A program made the translations under genes and the position numbers. Below, one piece after another: positions 30,358 to 43,139 of a stretch of 64,000 bases of DNA (the first letter of the stretch is position 1; each line of letters starts with the position of its first letter). The notes below the pieces were generated by a model. It was not told where the DNA came from and made no database searches. It saw only the letters and a list, made by a program, of their open reading frames with translations. Source of the DNA: Cladocopium goreaui (lineage: Eukaryota > Sar > Dinophyceae > Suessiales > Symbiodiniaceae); assembly GCA_947184155.2 (NCBI GenBank), contig CAMXCT020001391.1, positions 124,001-188,000 of the forward strand, written 5' to 3'.

Positions 30358-31830
30358 AAGAAGAGCCTGGAATGAGTTATGCCGGCTGTTGAAACATGAG
30401 TTCTTTGACCCAAGCAACACGTTGGCGTTTCAGGAACCTGATACTGAAATTGCTAGTCCGTAGCTGTGGTGGTAGCTGGAGGAGTCCAATGGGGCATCGA
30501 TCGCAGGGGTTGAACCCATCTCAAACAAAATAGATGTGTTATATCATGTTCCTTCTATGCTTGTTCATGATGGTTTGTAATTTTGGAGGTCCAGACAAAT
30601 TTGTGACCTTTCCCCACTTGTTTTTTTCTTGCAGCTGAAACAAGAGGACAAAATGAACCGAATCCAAGAAATGGATGTTGAATTACGCATGTCAGTGTTT
30701 CGCCTGGATGAATCTATGGGGATGTTCACCGTAGTTCCGAAAGAATCTGTGTCGCATATCGCACCAGGTGTCCCGAAAACTATCCCCAAACACCATCGAA
30801 ATCACTCCAGATCTCAGTTCTCATTCAATTGGTTCAGCTTACAACTCATGTCAGATACGCATGTACAAGCGTGTACTTCAGATTGGAAGCATTGTCAATA
30901 TGTTAGATGCACCATGATGCACCTATATAGTATATGTATGTAAAAATCAATCTAATCTATCAGCTTTATATCTGAGATATGATCAGATCTATAAATGCAT
31001 TTGATTGCATGTGTGTGTGTCAGACTAGTCTAGTATGTTTGGAAACATATTCATCACGTCTACGTGTATACGATATTCGTGTGTGTGTGCGTGTGTGCCA
31101 TTGTATACCACTAACAAGTTTCATGAATGCATTTGCACACAGGAGATTGTGGCATCAGACTACCTGACAGTCTATGTCAAAAACCTATGTCATAATCAAG
31201 CATGGCATAGTCAATGTTATTTTTGTTTCAACAGTATGTCATGGTACGCATCACAAGGGATTTGATCCATAAACAGGAACCATTTGATGGCGATAAATAT
31301 TCATTTATTATCCAAAAACCTATATCTAATCTGGCCCTATATTGATGGTTAAACATATCCAGACTAAAAATTAAGACTTCATCGTTTTCCTGATCAAATC
31401 CCTTGGTCCAGAAGGCAAATCAGGAATCCGCAGTTCATGATTTTCCCATATTTTCCCACTGGATTTTTCCGACATCCTCGCATTTTAAGGACCAAGTGTT
31501 GAAGCCCGGGCGGCAGCTGCCCTATTTGAGTCAAGCGCAGATGCCTGACGAGCAAAGAGCAGTGTCTGGGCGAATTATGCAGCGGTGATGGTGCATTCTG
31601 GTGCAGGGAAAACCGACAGCCATGGCGAATGGGCCACGGAGCCGACAACTGGCACGAATTGTGTCCAATTATCGGTTTATGATGGACTTTTTGGGTGGGA
31701 TAGAACAGTATTTTTGTAAAGGCTGGAGGTCCTGGAGCAACACTTTTCAGGAGAGATCAACCAATCAATGTAGGCATCTGATTGACTTAACCATTTATTT
31801 ATTATAGGGACAAGAATGTATTGACTATAC
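30358..31830. other. No supported gene
   Basis: Short frames only; TG-rich and AT-rich sequence. No domain or RNA recognised. Confidence 0.5.
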
Positions 31831-31840
31831 ATATATATAT

Positions 31841-32009
31841 ATGGGGGCAAGTCAAAATAGGAGGTCCGGAACAAGCTCCGGGACCACACCCGTTCCATAC
31901 CCCCGTTCCATACCCCCGTTCCATACCCCCGTTCCATACCTCCTTGAAGGATCCGTTCCATACCTCTGTTCCATACCTCTGATCCATACGTTATTATATA
32001 TTATATAAT

Positions 32010-32040
<31 letters not shown>

Positions 32041-32925
32041 TAATTATATATATATATATATTTGATTATGTGCAATCTGATTTTACATTTGTACGCACAT
32101 ATAAGCGCACGTACATACATGCGTGCATACATGCAAGAATACGTTTACTATGCCCAAGCCCTGTGATTGTGTTGGCAAGTCTGTGCCTGCAGCACTTACA
32201 GCTGCTACCTACTTTGTTGTGTGATGGTAGGGATGTGCTTGGCTGCTGCCAGCTGGCAGTCTAAGAATGGATTGCTTGTAACCCTCCCTCCCTCTCAACC
32301 TGTGGCAGGTTTGTGCCTGCACCACTTAAAGTTGCTGCAGGCTGTGGCACAGCTGTGGTGTTTGATTGTAGAGATGCGCTTGGCTGCTGCCAGCTGGTAG
32401 TCTAAGAATTGCTTGCTGCGCTATTCTCGCTCCAAACTGCGAATATTGATAAAGATGTGCTGCGTGGTGGCAGTGCTGTGCTGGAGTGGTCCGTTTCGTT
32501 CCAGACCCCCTTCCATACTGTTCCATACCCGTTCCAGACCTGGACCACCCATGTACCACCCCTGACCCACTGGTGAACACATGGCAGGTTCTCACATAGA
32601 CTGCTCGTAAGCCATCCTTTGCGCGTGGGTTATGGGAGGGTAGAGTCTTGCTATGCAGGGACGCATTCTACCCCATAGGGACCTCTGAGTTTTAAGAGTA
32701 GGAGGTGGGACCTGCGTGACAGGTCTGAAGCTGAGCCGACAGCTTCACATGGTAGCCAGTGGGTGACACTGGCTACCGGTCGTGTCGTATCTAGTGCACG
32801 AGCACTAGCCATGCAAGGCAAACCTGCGTTGAACAGGTGTACAACAAGGATGTCGTGCAGATGAGGAGTAGCTTCAACGTGCATATCCTTGAGATGTATA
32901 TTATATGTGTTACATATATATAATG

Positions 32926-32957
<32 letters not shown>

Positions 32958-33082
32958 TATTTACTTATTTATGTATAGCCTATATTTCATCACACTCCAA
33001 AGGTCCGGAACAAGACCCTTCGTTCCATACGTCCGGAACACCGCGGAACGTTCCATACACAATTTTGACTCGGGACCATATA
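31841..33082. repeat. 1.25-kb foldback candidate with GTTCCATAC arrays
   Basis: The left end TATATATGGGGGCAAGTCAAAA is matched in inverse at the right end (TTTTGACTCGGGACCATATATA). Both ends have GGTCCGGAACAAG and several GTTCCATAC units (about seven at 31889-31990). The interior has a roughly 130-bp direct repeat (32180-32270 and 32310-32410) around ttggctgctgccagctgg. No transposase ORF is present, so it would be non-autonomous. Confidence 0.4.
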
Positions 33083-33599
33083 TATATATAGATAGATAGT
33101 GTGTATATATATAATCATCGCTGGTTGATTGGTGGCGTCATTTCTTGTCAATGTCCCGGCCTGGAAGTTTGCCAATTAAACGGGCAAGACAAAGTGACTG
33201 TGGGCGCTCCATGTACTCCATGTGGATGTCAACTTCGCATCTAATCAATCCCTATGGATCCATATCATATGACTGTGGGGGATGAACTAATCATGGTTTC
33301 CTGGCGCCAGAAATTCATTGCCAAAAATCATGCCAAAAATCCCAGGCCCCGGGTGAAAGTACGTCCTTGGAGCCTCCAATTCTTTATCCTTCAGCATCTG
33401 AGATGAAACTCGTGGAGCGTGGGGGTTGTGTCCGAAGGTTACCCTTCGTGTTAGCAATGAAAAGCTGTGCCAGAAGATGGGTCAAAGATTGTTATGATCT
33501 TATGTGAGGCCCGGGTACAGTGAGCTGACATATTCAAGATATTCAGTGTTGTTCGTTTTTTCTGGGAGGTGGTGTTGGTCAAAAACCAGGGTTGCACAG

Positions 33600-34170
33600 A
33601 ACCAACCAAATAGAAGATATGTTCTTTGTCTCAAAAGGTCTTCCGAGAGGAAATTTTGAGGCTTTGTTTGGTATCCTTCTGATGTGCCAAGGCTGATAAG
33701 GCTCTGATAGAGTGATATTTACAGTGTTTTGACATTTCCCGATCACACAACAAATATTGATTATAACTCAGAGTTGCAAAGAGGTCCTCCCCCAAAGGGG
33801 GAAGGCATCTGAAACGGACCGTCTTTTCGACTTTGCCAGACAAACAAGCAAATCCTCGAGGTGTTTGTTTCTTTGGGAGGTCATGTTGGTCAAAAACAAG
33901 GGTTTCAAAAAACTAACCAAATAGAAGATATTCATGGGAATTAATTTTCATGATGGATACTTCAAAAAATATGTATTGAATATCTTCTATTTGATCAGTT
34001 TTGTTTGTAAACGAATATCTTCTATTTTGATTGGTTTTTTTCCAACCCGGTTTGCGAGCCACATTACCCAAAAAAAACAAACTTGCAGGTGGTCCGCCTC
34101 TGTGGGAGGACAGCCTTGGCATATCGGACCTCGTAGGACCCTTTCCAACAAAGAATATCTTCTATTTGTT
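33600..34170. repeat. Dispersed CAAATAGAAGATATTC repeats, both orientations
   Basis: Copies of accaaatagaagatat at about 33606 and 33911, and inverted gaatatcttctattt copies at about 33976, 34012 and 34154. The first two also share gttggtcaaaaacnagggtt upstream. This looks like a decayed inverted-repeat element. Confidence 0.55.
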
Positions 34171-34664
34171 TTTTTTTACATCCCCCATGTTGCATCTTCT
34201 ATTTACTTTAATTATCTTTAATTGTTGAATATTATCTTCCGACTTTGATGTCTGCAATGTGTTGGTCTGAAAATAAGGCATCAAAAATTCATTGCTTGAT
34301 CATCATATGCCCCAATGTCATGGCTATTCTGGGGGCATGCCCCATTAACACACAAGCTCAAATGAGACACAGTCGGTGCGTTAGTTTTATATATATATAT
34401 ATACATTATATCCCATTGTATCTTTGTGATATCCCATTGAACCACACTTTTTGATGGTTAAGTCACCACAAGATCCCCATGATATCTCCATTGTGGAGAT
34501 GTTCCAGTCTAGGTCAAGAATACCTTTCTGCACTTCGAAGCGGAGAGCGGAAACCCAGCGCAAGTAGTGCAACGACTTTATGGACGAGTTGAGGTTGAAC
34601 GTTTCCCACCCGGCCAGGTGAGGGTATCTAAATTCTAACAGAACTTCCCACAAACACATACGTA

Positions 34665-35445
34665 CATAGATAGATAGATAGATAGATCGATCGATAGATA
34701 GATAGATAGATCGATCGATAGATAGATAGATAGGTGGATAGATCGATAGATAGATAGATCGATCGATAGATAGATCGATAGATAGATAGATCGATAGATA
34801 GATAGATAGATCGATAGATAGATAGATCGATAGATAGATAGATAGATCGATAGATAGATAGATCGATAGATAGATAGATAGATCGATAGATAGATAGATA
34901 GGTGGATAGGTGGATAGATAGATAGGTAGATAGATAGATAGATAGGTAGAGATAGAGATAGAGTTAAGAGAGCGAGAGAGATAGAGATAAATACAGATAG
35001 AGATAGATAGAGATAGATATAGATAGAGATAGATAGAGATAGAAATAGATAGAGATAGAAATAGATAGAGATAGATAGAGATAGAGATAGAGATAGATAG
35101 AGACAGAGATAGAGATAGAGATAGAGATAAATAGATATAGAGATATAGAGATATAGAGATATAGAGATAGAAATAGATAGAGATAGAAAGAGGTAGAAAG
35201 AGATAGAAAGAGATAGATAGAGATAGAAATAGATAGAGATAGAAATAGATAGAGATAGATATAGAAATAGATAGAGGTAGAAATAGATAGATATAGAAAT
35301 AGGTAGAGATAGAAATAGATAGATACAGAAATAGATAGAGATAGAGATAGAGATTGATAGAGATAGATAGAGATAGAGATAGATAGAGATAGAGATAGAA
35401 ATATATAGATAGAGATAGGTAGAGATAGAGATAGAGATGGATATA
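34665..35445. repeat. (GATA)n / GATAGA microsatellite, ~780 bp
   Basis: Long tracts of GATA with GATC, GGTA and GAGATA variants. The long minus-strand frames here (YLSIYLS repeats) are translations of the satellite and not genes. Confidence 0.97.
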
Positions 35446-35449
35446 TACA

Positions 35450-36865
35450 TATATACATTTATTTACATATACATATATAAAAAACCGGGCAACCGCCCCC
35501 CAGAGACAATCATCGAGCAAGGCCAGCTCTCTCGAACCGCAGGACCCAAACCTTATGTCAGTAGGCAGATCAGATGTCAGATAGAATCTAAGAATATATC
35601 ACGAGATATGCCAAGGTAGGGATCACACGAAGTAAATTAATTAATTACTGGTGACTATGTCATTTGTGGGATTAGGTATGATACTTGTTTGCCAGAGAAG
35701 TAATCCCTAAATCTCTACCACGCATTTCAACTTTAGGCTTCTCATCCATGGTCAATGGTGCATCCCAGAAGATACTTGCACCCACCCACCTTGTGTTGAA
35801 CGCTTCCTGGACAGTCAGCAGAAATTCGACTGTTCACATTGGATCGGGGACGAAAGATTGTATGACACAAAAGTGAATAGTGGATCTGTATTGTAGGAAA
35901 ATGCATTCGATTCTCCCAAAAGATCCCAATTCAGAAACATTCAGCATAGATTGGATATTATTTCTGAACATGAACAAGTAATTGAAAGTAATGGGAGCAC
36001 TCCGAAAATCAGACACACACATATATATATAATATATATTATATATAATATTATCCATATATAATATTATTTAATATTATCCATATATAATATTATATAA
36101 TATTATATATATTATATATATATAATCTTCAAATACCTTCAACCTTGACCCCGGTCTTCGTACGTCGAAACAAGTGTGGAACTGACCCATCAGGTCCTCG
36201 GAGCCAATCCTCCATCGAATCCGCACGTGGCCAACGGATCGAGGCCGAGATCAGCACACGGATGTCCAAAGCACAACTGTGTCATGACATATAGGACGTA
36301 TATGTATATGTAATATATATATATTATGTATAACCCATAGGATCCATGTATGGTATATATGCTAACATTTGGGGTATATTGATGGTAAATGTTACATAAT
36401 GTTACCATATATCGCATACATGGATCCTATGGGTATATATTATGTATATGTATCATATATGAATGTACAGATATATCTCAGGGATAGGGCCATTCTCCGA
36501 TGGGGAGCGGGGGGCTCTAATCTTCAACGTGGGGTGGGGTGCGGCGCTCTACACCGTAGGCATTTCCAACACTCACTTCCCAGAATAAGGGGGAGTTTAA
36601 AAATGAAATGCACATGATGTAGAAAACATTCTTCAATTGAATTTCGAAAGTGGTCATGCTTGCACAGACATGTCAAATTTGGCTCAAGTGGAAAACAAGA
36701 GGTGACAGAAAAAGAAGGGCTCGAAAAGGACACCTGCCGGACTGCAAAACTGGTGGCAAAGGGAGGCGAACAAGCGCCAAAATCGCGCTGAAAAAAGTGC
36801 CGGATGTAATCCGAATGTGTTTTCTGAAACCCGTGGAAATAGAGCCAAAAATTGCCAATCTTAAT
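35450..36865. other. No supported gene; AT-rich inverted repeats
   Basis: Contains TATAATATTA palindromes around 36030-36125 and an inverted pair, gtataacccataggatccatgta and tacatggatcctatgggtata, at about 36328-36440. No coding signal. Confidence 0.5.
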
Positions 36866-37052
36866 CTTAGTAGTAGTAGTAGTCGTCGTCGTCGTCGTCG
36901 TCGTAGTCGTAGTCGTAGTCGTAGTGGTAGTCGTAGTCGTAGTCGTAGTCGTAGTCGTAGTCGTGGTGGTGGTGGTGGTGGTGGTGGTGGTGTTGGTGGT
37001 GGTGGTGGTGGTGGTAGTGGTCGTAGTAGTAGTAGTAGTAGTAGTAGTACCT
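36866..37052. repeat. Trinucleotide satellite (GTA, GTC, GTG)
   Basis: A pure run of GTA/GTC/GTG triplets. It yields poly-Ser/Arg, poly-Val and poly-Thr frames on the two strands, none with flanking coding support. Confidence 0.97.
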
Positions 37053-37384
37053 ATATATATATATACATACATGTATTAACCTCACAATTGAAATGGTATT
37101 CACATGCCAGCATGATGAAATGTCCTGCAACTACTCGAGCTTTGACCCATGTTGATGCAAAATTGTTCGAACTCATGACGCACTCAGTATAGTTTCATCC
37201 AATCGACTTGTTTGGGCGGTTCCGATTCTCAACTTTGGCAAATGCCCATGCAATCGTGAATGATTGTTTTAATTGTATTTGACATGGATTTACTTTGACC
37301 AGTTGTATATGATATTGTTTACACAGGTGTTCCAGCGATCTCTATTACATACTGTATAATTTAGGTGCATACTTCCGTAGCTGC

Positions 37385-37460
37385 ATTACTGTACATTGCA
37401 TTACATTGCATTACATTGCGCTACATTAAGTTACATAGTGTTACATAGCGTTACATTAGA
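37385..37460. repeat. CATTGCATTA-type minisatellite
   Basis: Degenerate tandem copies of a 10-11-bp unit, (ca)ttgcattaca / gttacata. Confidence 0.65.
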
Positions 37461-37687
37461 CTGATGATTCATTGATTATCCATCATTACACATGACATAC
37501 ATACTTGTGTGCGCAAATGATCACAAATGCATACGGAGTATGTTTTAGCATGTTTTAGCGATGCTCATACATGCACTGTACGGTATATACCATCAGCTTT
37601 GTTCCTGTCTCAAAAGCGGGTCCGTTTTGTCTTCCGAGAAAGAAATGAGGACTTTGGAGCCTATAGTTCTGGCCATGGCATACTTTA

Positions 37688-37835
37688 TTTATCTATCTAT
37701 CTATAAAATCTATCTATCTATCTATCTATCTATAAATCTATCTATAAATCGATCTATAAATCGATCTATCTATCTATCTATCTATAAATCTATCGATCTA
37801 TCTATATATCTATTTATCTATCTATTTGTCCGTGA
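37688..37835. repeat. (CTAT)n microsatellite
   Basis: CTAT runs with AAAT and CGAT interruptions, the complementary orientation of the GATA array at 34.7 kb. Confidence 0.95.
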
Positions 37836-37839
37836 TTTA

Positions 37840-38967
37840 ATCTTGAATCTAGATGTCTTCTAATTTATGTTTATCTCATCCAATCTTGCATAGCATTATG
37901 TTGTCGTATCAGTTTGTATTTGTTACTAGCGTATCGATTTTTGTTTATTATGTTGGTGTCTTTTTGCAATGGCGATTTCGGGTACTTAAACTGGGGGTAC
38001 CTAGTATAAGGCCTGCGTAAGGGCCATGTAAGGGGATTTGTCCCCAAAATGTGGTTTTTAGATGGTACAGTATCTGCATTTTTTTTAGTGCTGAAATTGC
38101 CATTGATTTCTTCAGATCTATCTAATCTGTCTCTGTTTTTATTGTCTATCCTGGTATCCTATCTATCTTAGTTCATCTATGATTGTCCATCTTATCTACC
38201 TCTATTTATCTGCTGATCTATTTTATCTATGTTGCGTGGATTCTTTCACCCTAGTACGTCAATGGCCGCCAAGTTAATGTTCTGGCTAACTTGCCACAAT
38301 GGAGTGAAACACATAGTGGCGAAATGCCATGCGTGTTTGGGATGGGGACCGTGGCGCCTCATATTGGGACCGTGCAGTCCGAAGAGTCTGGTTTTCAACC
38401 CCACGGAAACACGCGTCCAGTCGGTTTGATACACGAGACTGTGGTTTGTCACGTGGAAGGTTCCAAGCCAACAAAAATCCATACTTTCCAATGCCACTGA
38501 TTTTTCCGGTGCCTCCTGACAACGGTAACTAATTAGGGTCACAACTGGTTGATGGACTGGACCCACTGACGGCAGCCAAGGCAAACGTTGTTTGGTGGTT
38601 TCAGCCTGTTGACTTCCCGTTCTCCATTTGGATGTTGAAGTAATTTGGGATTCCAAAACCATCTGAAACCATCCAGAACCATCCAAAAAAATTGGACGTT
38701 TGATGATTTTAAGGGTTCCCCCCTCTGTTTTCAAAGCACCATTATATAAATGTTATTTTTGAAGAAACCCAGTGGACTTGCTGTCTATTTGATGCACCGA
38801 CTCAGGCACTACTTGGAGCCCGATCTGAGGCTGAGAAGTGCCATTTCAATTTCAGCTGTCTATGAGTTCGTGATCTGACTGGAATATCTAAGCGAGAAGG
38901 AAGTGGGGTCGCAAAAGAATGTTTATCAATATTAGAAGAAGTGGGCCTTACAAGAATGTGTGCATGA

Positions 38968-39000
<33 letters not shown>

Positions 39001-40558
39001 ACATAGTATATAGATACATATGTATGAGAACATATGATGTATGTCATTATGTGCCAGATCGCGTTTCCACAATTATTTTTCCTGACATTTTGCCCTTCCA
39101 GTTCAAGAAATAGAGAATTCTGTTGTGGAGCCCTGCATATGCCTAACCTCTGAGTAATCACCATCTGCAGTTCGTGGCACTTGAATGCAAGGATGACAGG
39201 AGCTGGTGGAGTCCTGGAGTATAGGAATTGCACCGCTCCATGGGATTCCATATATATACATAGTATATGATATATGTATATATATACATAGTATATGATA
39301 TATATATACATAGTATATGATATATATATAGTATATATATATATTCAAGTAAATCCACATTTTCAGTGATGAAATCCAATGGGATGCAGATCACGATGCT
39401 CGCTGCCCCAGCCCGGATCCAGAAGGGTCAGCGTTGTTTCTAGGCCGCTGGGGTATTCTTCCCAGGGATTCCAGAGTTACTTAAATGGTTGCAAATGGAC
39501 CTAGGCTATTCCATTGCTATTGTTGTTTCATAAACAATGGACCTAGCTATACCTAGCTAGTTTTACCTATTTATGATTGTAGATATGGAACAGCAATTGC
39601 TATTCCATAGGTCGTTGTTTATGAACCTAGGCTACTTGGACAACAATGATGCGAACTGATTTTGATCATGATCAATAGATAAAATTCGGCTCCTGGCCAC
39701 GTTACTTTGTACCCCCTCAAAATGCTTCAGCTTCATGTGGGGATGGGTCAAAACCCTGGTACCTAGTGAACCCCAAAATAGCTGGTAAATGGATGTTCAC
39801 CCCACTAAAAATGTATCTGTAGGTATTGACCCATACCCATGTTATTTCCCTTTTCCTGCGACATGGACCGCATTGTTTTCTTTGGCTATCAGTGGCAGAT
39901 GGCGGTGATTTTCGTTGGGATCACTTTGGACTTCCTGGGAATGTCAAGGTGCATTTGATGCGCAGAACAATATTCTATTTCGGCCTTGTTGCGACAAGAT
40001 ATGCCCGAAGTAATGAAGCAATCGGCCGGGTTCACTCTGATGGGCATATCGGTGTCGACCTGGTCGATCGATTAGTCTTGCTTTTTCCTTGCAATCAGAG
40101 AAGCTCGTGTGCATCACGCAGCGGGCACAGCGGTGGGTTTCTACCGGTTGCAAGGGGCTGGGCCAGTCGATGCAACATGATGATTCAACAAGTGATGATA
40201 TGTAGTCCCGATTTTACGTCAAGAAGAACATCCACGTGACATAGTCATACACATATATCATACATCATATTACATCATTATAGATCCCATTCAACATAGA
40301 AGGGTTATTCAATATAGATCCCATTCAATATAATATATACTATTCAATCATTATATACATACATCATTATAGATTAACCAAACCATCCATCCCATTCAAT
40401 ATGCTTCAATATCCATCCCATTCAATCATGGCGATCCGCATCGACTGCCTCGACTGCCCAGCCCATCCATGTATTCCCGGTGCAGTGCCATCCAAGGGCG
40501 TTCGGGTTGACCGAGAGACCTGGAAAATTTTCTTGTTACATTGAATTCCATGGCTATA
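37840..40558. other. No supported gene
   Basis: Short frames only. AT-rich near-palindromic tracts lie at 38970-39010 and 39245-39345 (atagtatatgatatata repeats). Confidence 0.5.
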
Positions 40559-40689
40559 CTGGTTGGTGGTTTGGAACATTTGGATTATTTTTCCATGGAA
40601 CATTTGGATTATTTTTCCATAATATATGGGATGTCATCCTTCCCATTGACGAACTCATATGTTTCAGAGGGATTGAAACCATCAACCAG
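40559..40689. repeat. MITE-like element, CTGGTTGGTGGTTT family copy 2
   Basis: Begins CTGGTTGGTGGTTTGGAAC and ends GATTGAAACCATCAACCAG. Flanked by ata on both sides (possible 2-3-bp duplication). Contains a 23-bp internal tandem (gaacatttggattatttttcca, twice). Confidence 0.75.
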
Positions 40690-41150
40690 ATAACTTGTTG
40701 ATACATTTTAATATATTCTGTAAGTGCATTGAAAATGTGAAACAAAAACATGGAACACGGCGATAAACATCCAGAAACCGCCCTCTGATCATCGCCTTTC
40801 TCTATATAGAGCATAGCATGCCTTATGGTTATGTTTCTGATTTTCTCTAGTCACTTTATAGGCTCGGCAAGCACGACCGCTCATTTGGATGCAAATCTTC
40901 TGAAATTTGGCATCACGAAGCTGTATCATCAAGACATACCCATGATATCCCATTATGATTTTAATTATATATTTTTTGTCGAAGAAGAAACATGATACGG
41001 CATCGAAATAATATCATTAAATTCAAAGAATTAAGATCAAAAGAATCAAAATGATAAATATATATATATACCATGCTTGCACGGGGGATAACTGACAGAT
41101 GCACGTGAACTCCAGTTGCCCGGTCATAAATTCCTCTCAAGTCGAATCAG

Positions 41151-41579
41151 ATGTTTGCTGCCAGAGGCCATCTTGCCCTGGCGGGGTTCGTAGGTTACGC
41201 CATTGGTCGATTTGGTTCGCAAGAGACTGGACTCGCTGCAATTGATCTTCACTCACTCAAGACCGAATTAAAAGTGACGAGATTAGCATTGGAGGAAACG
41301 GCCAGCCACACCTGTCAAGCTGAGTTGCATTCGGAGATTAGATACTCCTCATCTCTTCGGGTCGTGTTGCAAGGTTGTCTCGTTCTCCAATTTGCTCTGT
41401 TCATTTGGTCTTGCTGCTGCCTCCGGATTCGTCGGGCTGCGCGTGCAACTCCTCCAGTCCAACAGGAGGCCTCCAGCAGCTCTTCAGGTGAGGACTCTCC
41501 GATTGTGAGTCTGCAACCAGTCCAAAGAGGGCCCATCCGTCCTTCAGATTTGAAAAAGCAAGATGGCCGCAGCACCTAG
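41151..41579 (+). CDS. Small ORF with two hydrophobic segments, upstream of gag
   Basis: ATG to TAG, 142 aa. The hydrophobic segments HLALAGFVGYAIG (about 7-19) and VLQGCLVLQFALFIW (about 72-86) suggest membrane insertion. Between them is a helical region, and the C-terminal tail is Ser/Pro-rich and polar. It overlaps the gag start by 17 nt, so it is likely part of the element rather than a host gene. Function is unknown. Similar short hydrophobic leader ORFs are not a standard DIRS component as far as I know. Confidence 0.55.
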   Translation: MFAARGHLALAGFVGYAIGRFGSQETGLAAIDLHSLKTELKVTRLALEETASHTCQAELHSEIRYSSSLRVVLQGCLVLQFALFIWSCCCLRIRRAARATPPVQQEASSSSSGEDSPIVSLQPVQRGPIRPSDLKKQDGRST

Positions 41580-42553
41580 AGTCCTCACGCTTGATATCCC
41601 TGACATTCAGGTCCTGGTACACTTTCCTGATGATGCTGTCTTCACGTGGCACCATAGGATATTGCTGCGGAAGTTGACTGCTGGCGTTTGGCTCTGCCTC
41701 ACTCCAGACCAAGAAGTGGTCCGCCACGATTTGAACACACAAAGGCACGTGGTTTTGGACCGGACCTCAGGCTTTCCCGCCGGTTTGGCTGACGATGTGT
41801 ACGCATTTGATCCCATCAGCCGGGTCGCGCTCGAAGCGCGAAAACGCAATGCTGCGATGCAGGCAGCAGTGTTGGGAGAAGATGATCCAGGTGAGGCCAT
41901 GTCCTATGTGTGGATCATCGCTGAACCTTCTAGGAAGGACTATGGCGACACCATTGCCTCGGAGCTCATGGATGACCCCAATACTGGCATGGCCTTTGAA
42001 TCCAAAGGCGTTGTTTCTTTGAATGGCGAAGAGGTTTTCGTCCAGAGAATGACCACAGGTGAGGCAGCGGAGTTTTCCAAGTCCAAGCAAGATTCAGATC
42101 AAGATGTGCGCCTCCTGGGCGTTCACACTGACAAAGCTGGCCATCGCAAGCTTGATCTTGCTGAGGCCGTTGCTCTCATGACTGTGGAGAAGGCGGATGA
42201 CTTTCCTTTGCCGGATGACGTCCGTGCAGCTCAGGAGTTCTTGCAGGCGGTCTCTGAAGGCCCGGGAAGCCTACACAGATACCATGTGGACTGGTCCCGT
42301 CTCTCAGGCATCAACGAAAACTCCTCAGTTTGTCATTCCCACCGGATCATTTGTGAGGTGCTTCGCTTGATGATCAGCTATGATCAGCTCAACGTGTCGA
42401 GTCTTGCTGCTGCTGAGCAGCTAGTCAGGTGGCTCGTGCAACTGGAGGTCGCCACCGAAAGAAATAGCCGCGCGCCAGGCTTCTCCGGCTTGGGCTTGAT
42501 CCTGGGTGGGCCAGTCTCGGCTGAAGGCCGAGCAGTCACGGCCAAGTTCAATG
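41563..42553 (+). CDS. DIRS-like gag, 5' part (split by transposon)
   Basis: From ATG 41563 the frame runs 330 codons into the insertion. One base of codon 331 remains before CCCAATAGATTG. The 3' part is 57417-57640. Joined after removing one TG duplication, gag is 404 aa and reads AKFN/EHLTSQLKARAQIWKN across the site. The protein is acidic to neutral with a helical C-terminal part and a Lys/Ala-rich tail (GKGKAKEKAKASAKGG), as expected for a nucleic-acid-binding structural protein. The apparent stop at 42559-42561 belongs to the inserted element. Confidence 0.75.
42552..42553. other. Target-site duplication TG (left)
   Basis: TG precedes the left terminal repeat and TG (57415-57416) follows the right one. 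Removing one copy with the insertion restores the gag frame, which is what identifies the exact boundary. Confidence 0.7.
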
Positions 42554-42565
42554 CCCAATAGATTG
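42554..42565 (+). repeat. Left terminal inverted repeat CCCAATAGATTG
   Basis: Perfect match to the complement of 57403-57414. The following sequence stays similar in character (TTAGTTTAT-like, then AT-rich) but diverges. Confidence 0.8.
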
Positions 42566-42845
42566 TTTTAGCTTAAAAATAAACTATAGTCTAATTCGTA
42601 GGTTTTAAACTATTTCCTAGGATTTAGGTTATTTTCATCTTTTTAAAATATATTATTTCAAGAAGAGAAAATAAATTATTTTTTTTATCGAAATAGTTAT
42701 TTTTTTGGACTTATAGTTTAAAAAAAAAATAATTTTATATTTTAAATAAACCTTCGAAAATAGACTAAAAATAGTTTTTTTTTTTAACCTATTTCTTAGG
42801 AATTAAATTATTTTTTAAACTATAGTTATTTTTTTCGGAAAGCAA

Positions 42846-42897
42846 ACTACGACCAAACTACGACCATATTACGACCCTTGGACTACCAAACTACGAC
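42846..42897 (+). repeat. Left subterminal AAACTACGACC repeats
   Basis: Three to four copies of caaactacgacc (one attacgacc variant). Such repeats near transposon ends commonly bind transposase. The copies at the other end are in the opposite orientation. Confidence 0.8.
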
Positions 42898-43139
42898 CCT
42901 GATTTTTTATATAATTTGTTGTGCTATTTGCAAATATAAATAAATAAATATATATATATATATCTATATCTATATATATAGATAGCCATATATATAGCAA
43001 GAAGGCTATACAGCAGATTTGAAAAAAGGCATGTTATTGATTTTTGGAATTCTATTTCGACATGTGATCCCTCGGGTTCTCTCAAGGCGTTTCAAAGTGG
43101 CTCAACAAACGCTCTCCCATGCTTTTGGTTGTCGCCACA

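Noticed and set aside
34387..35520. 377-aa minus-strand ORF of Tyr-Leu-Ser-Ile repeats
   Set aside because: Translation of the GATA satellite; no flanking coding sequence.
36671..36681. TTTGGCTCAAG resembling the 3' half of the dinoflagellate spliced leader
   Set aside because: Only 11 bases match and no gene follows; it could be chance. It is not evidence of a retroposed mRNA.
36524..37192. Poly-Thr, poly-Val and Arg/Ser ORFs
   Set aside because: Frames of the GTA/GTC/GTG satellite.
42559..42561. TAG taken as the natural stop of the DIRS gag
   Set aside because: It lies inside the transposon terminal repeat; the frame continues at 57417.
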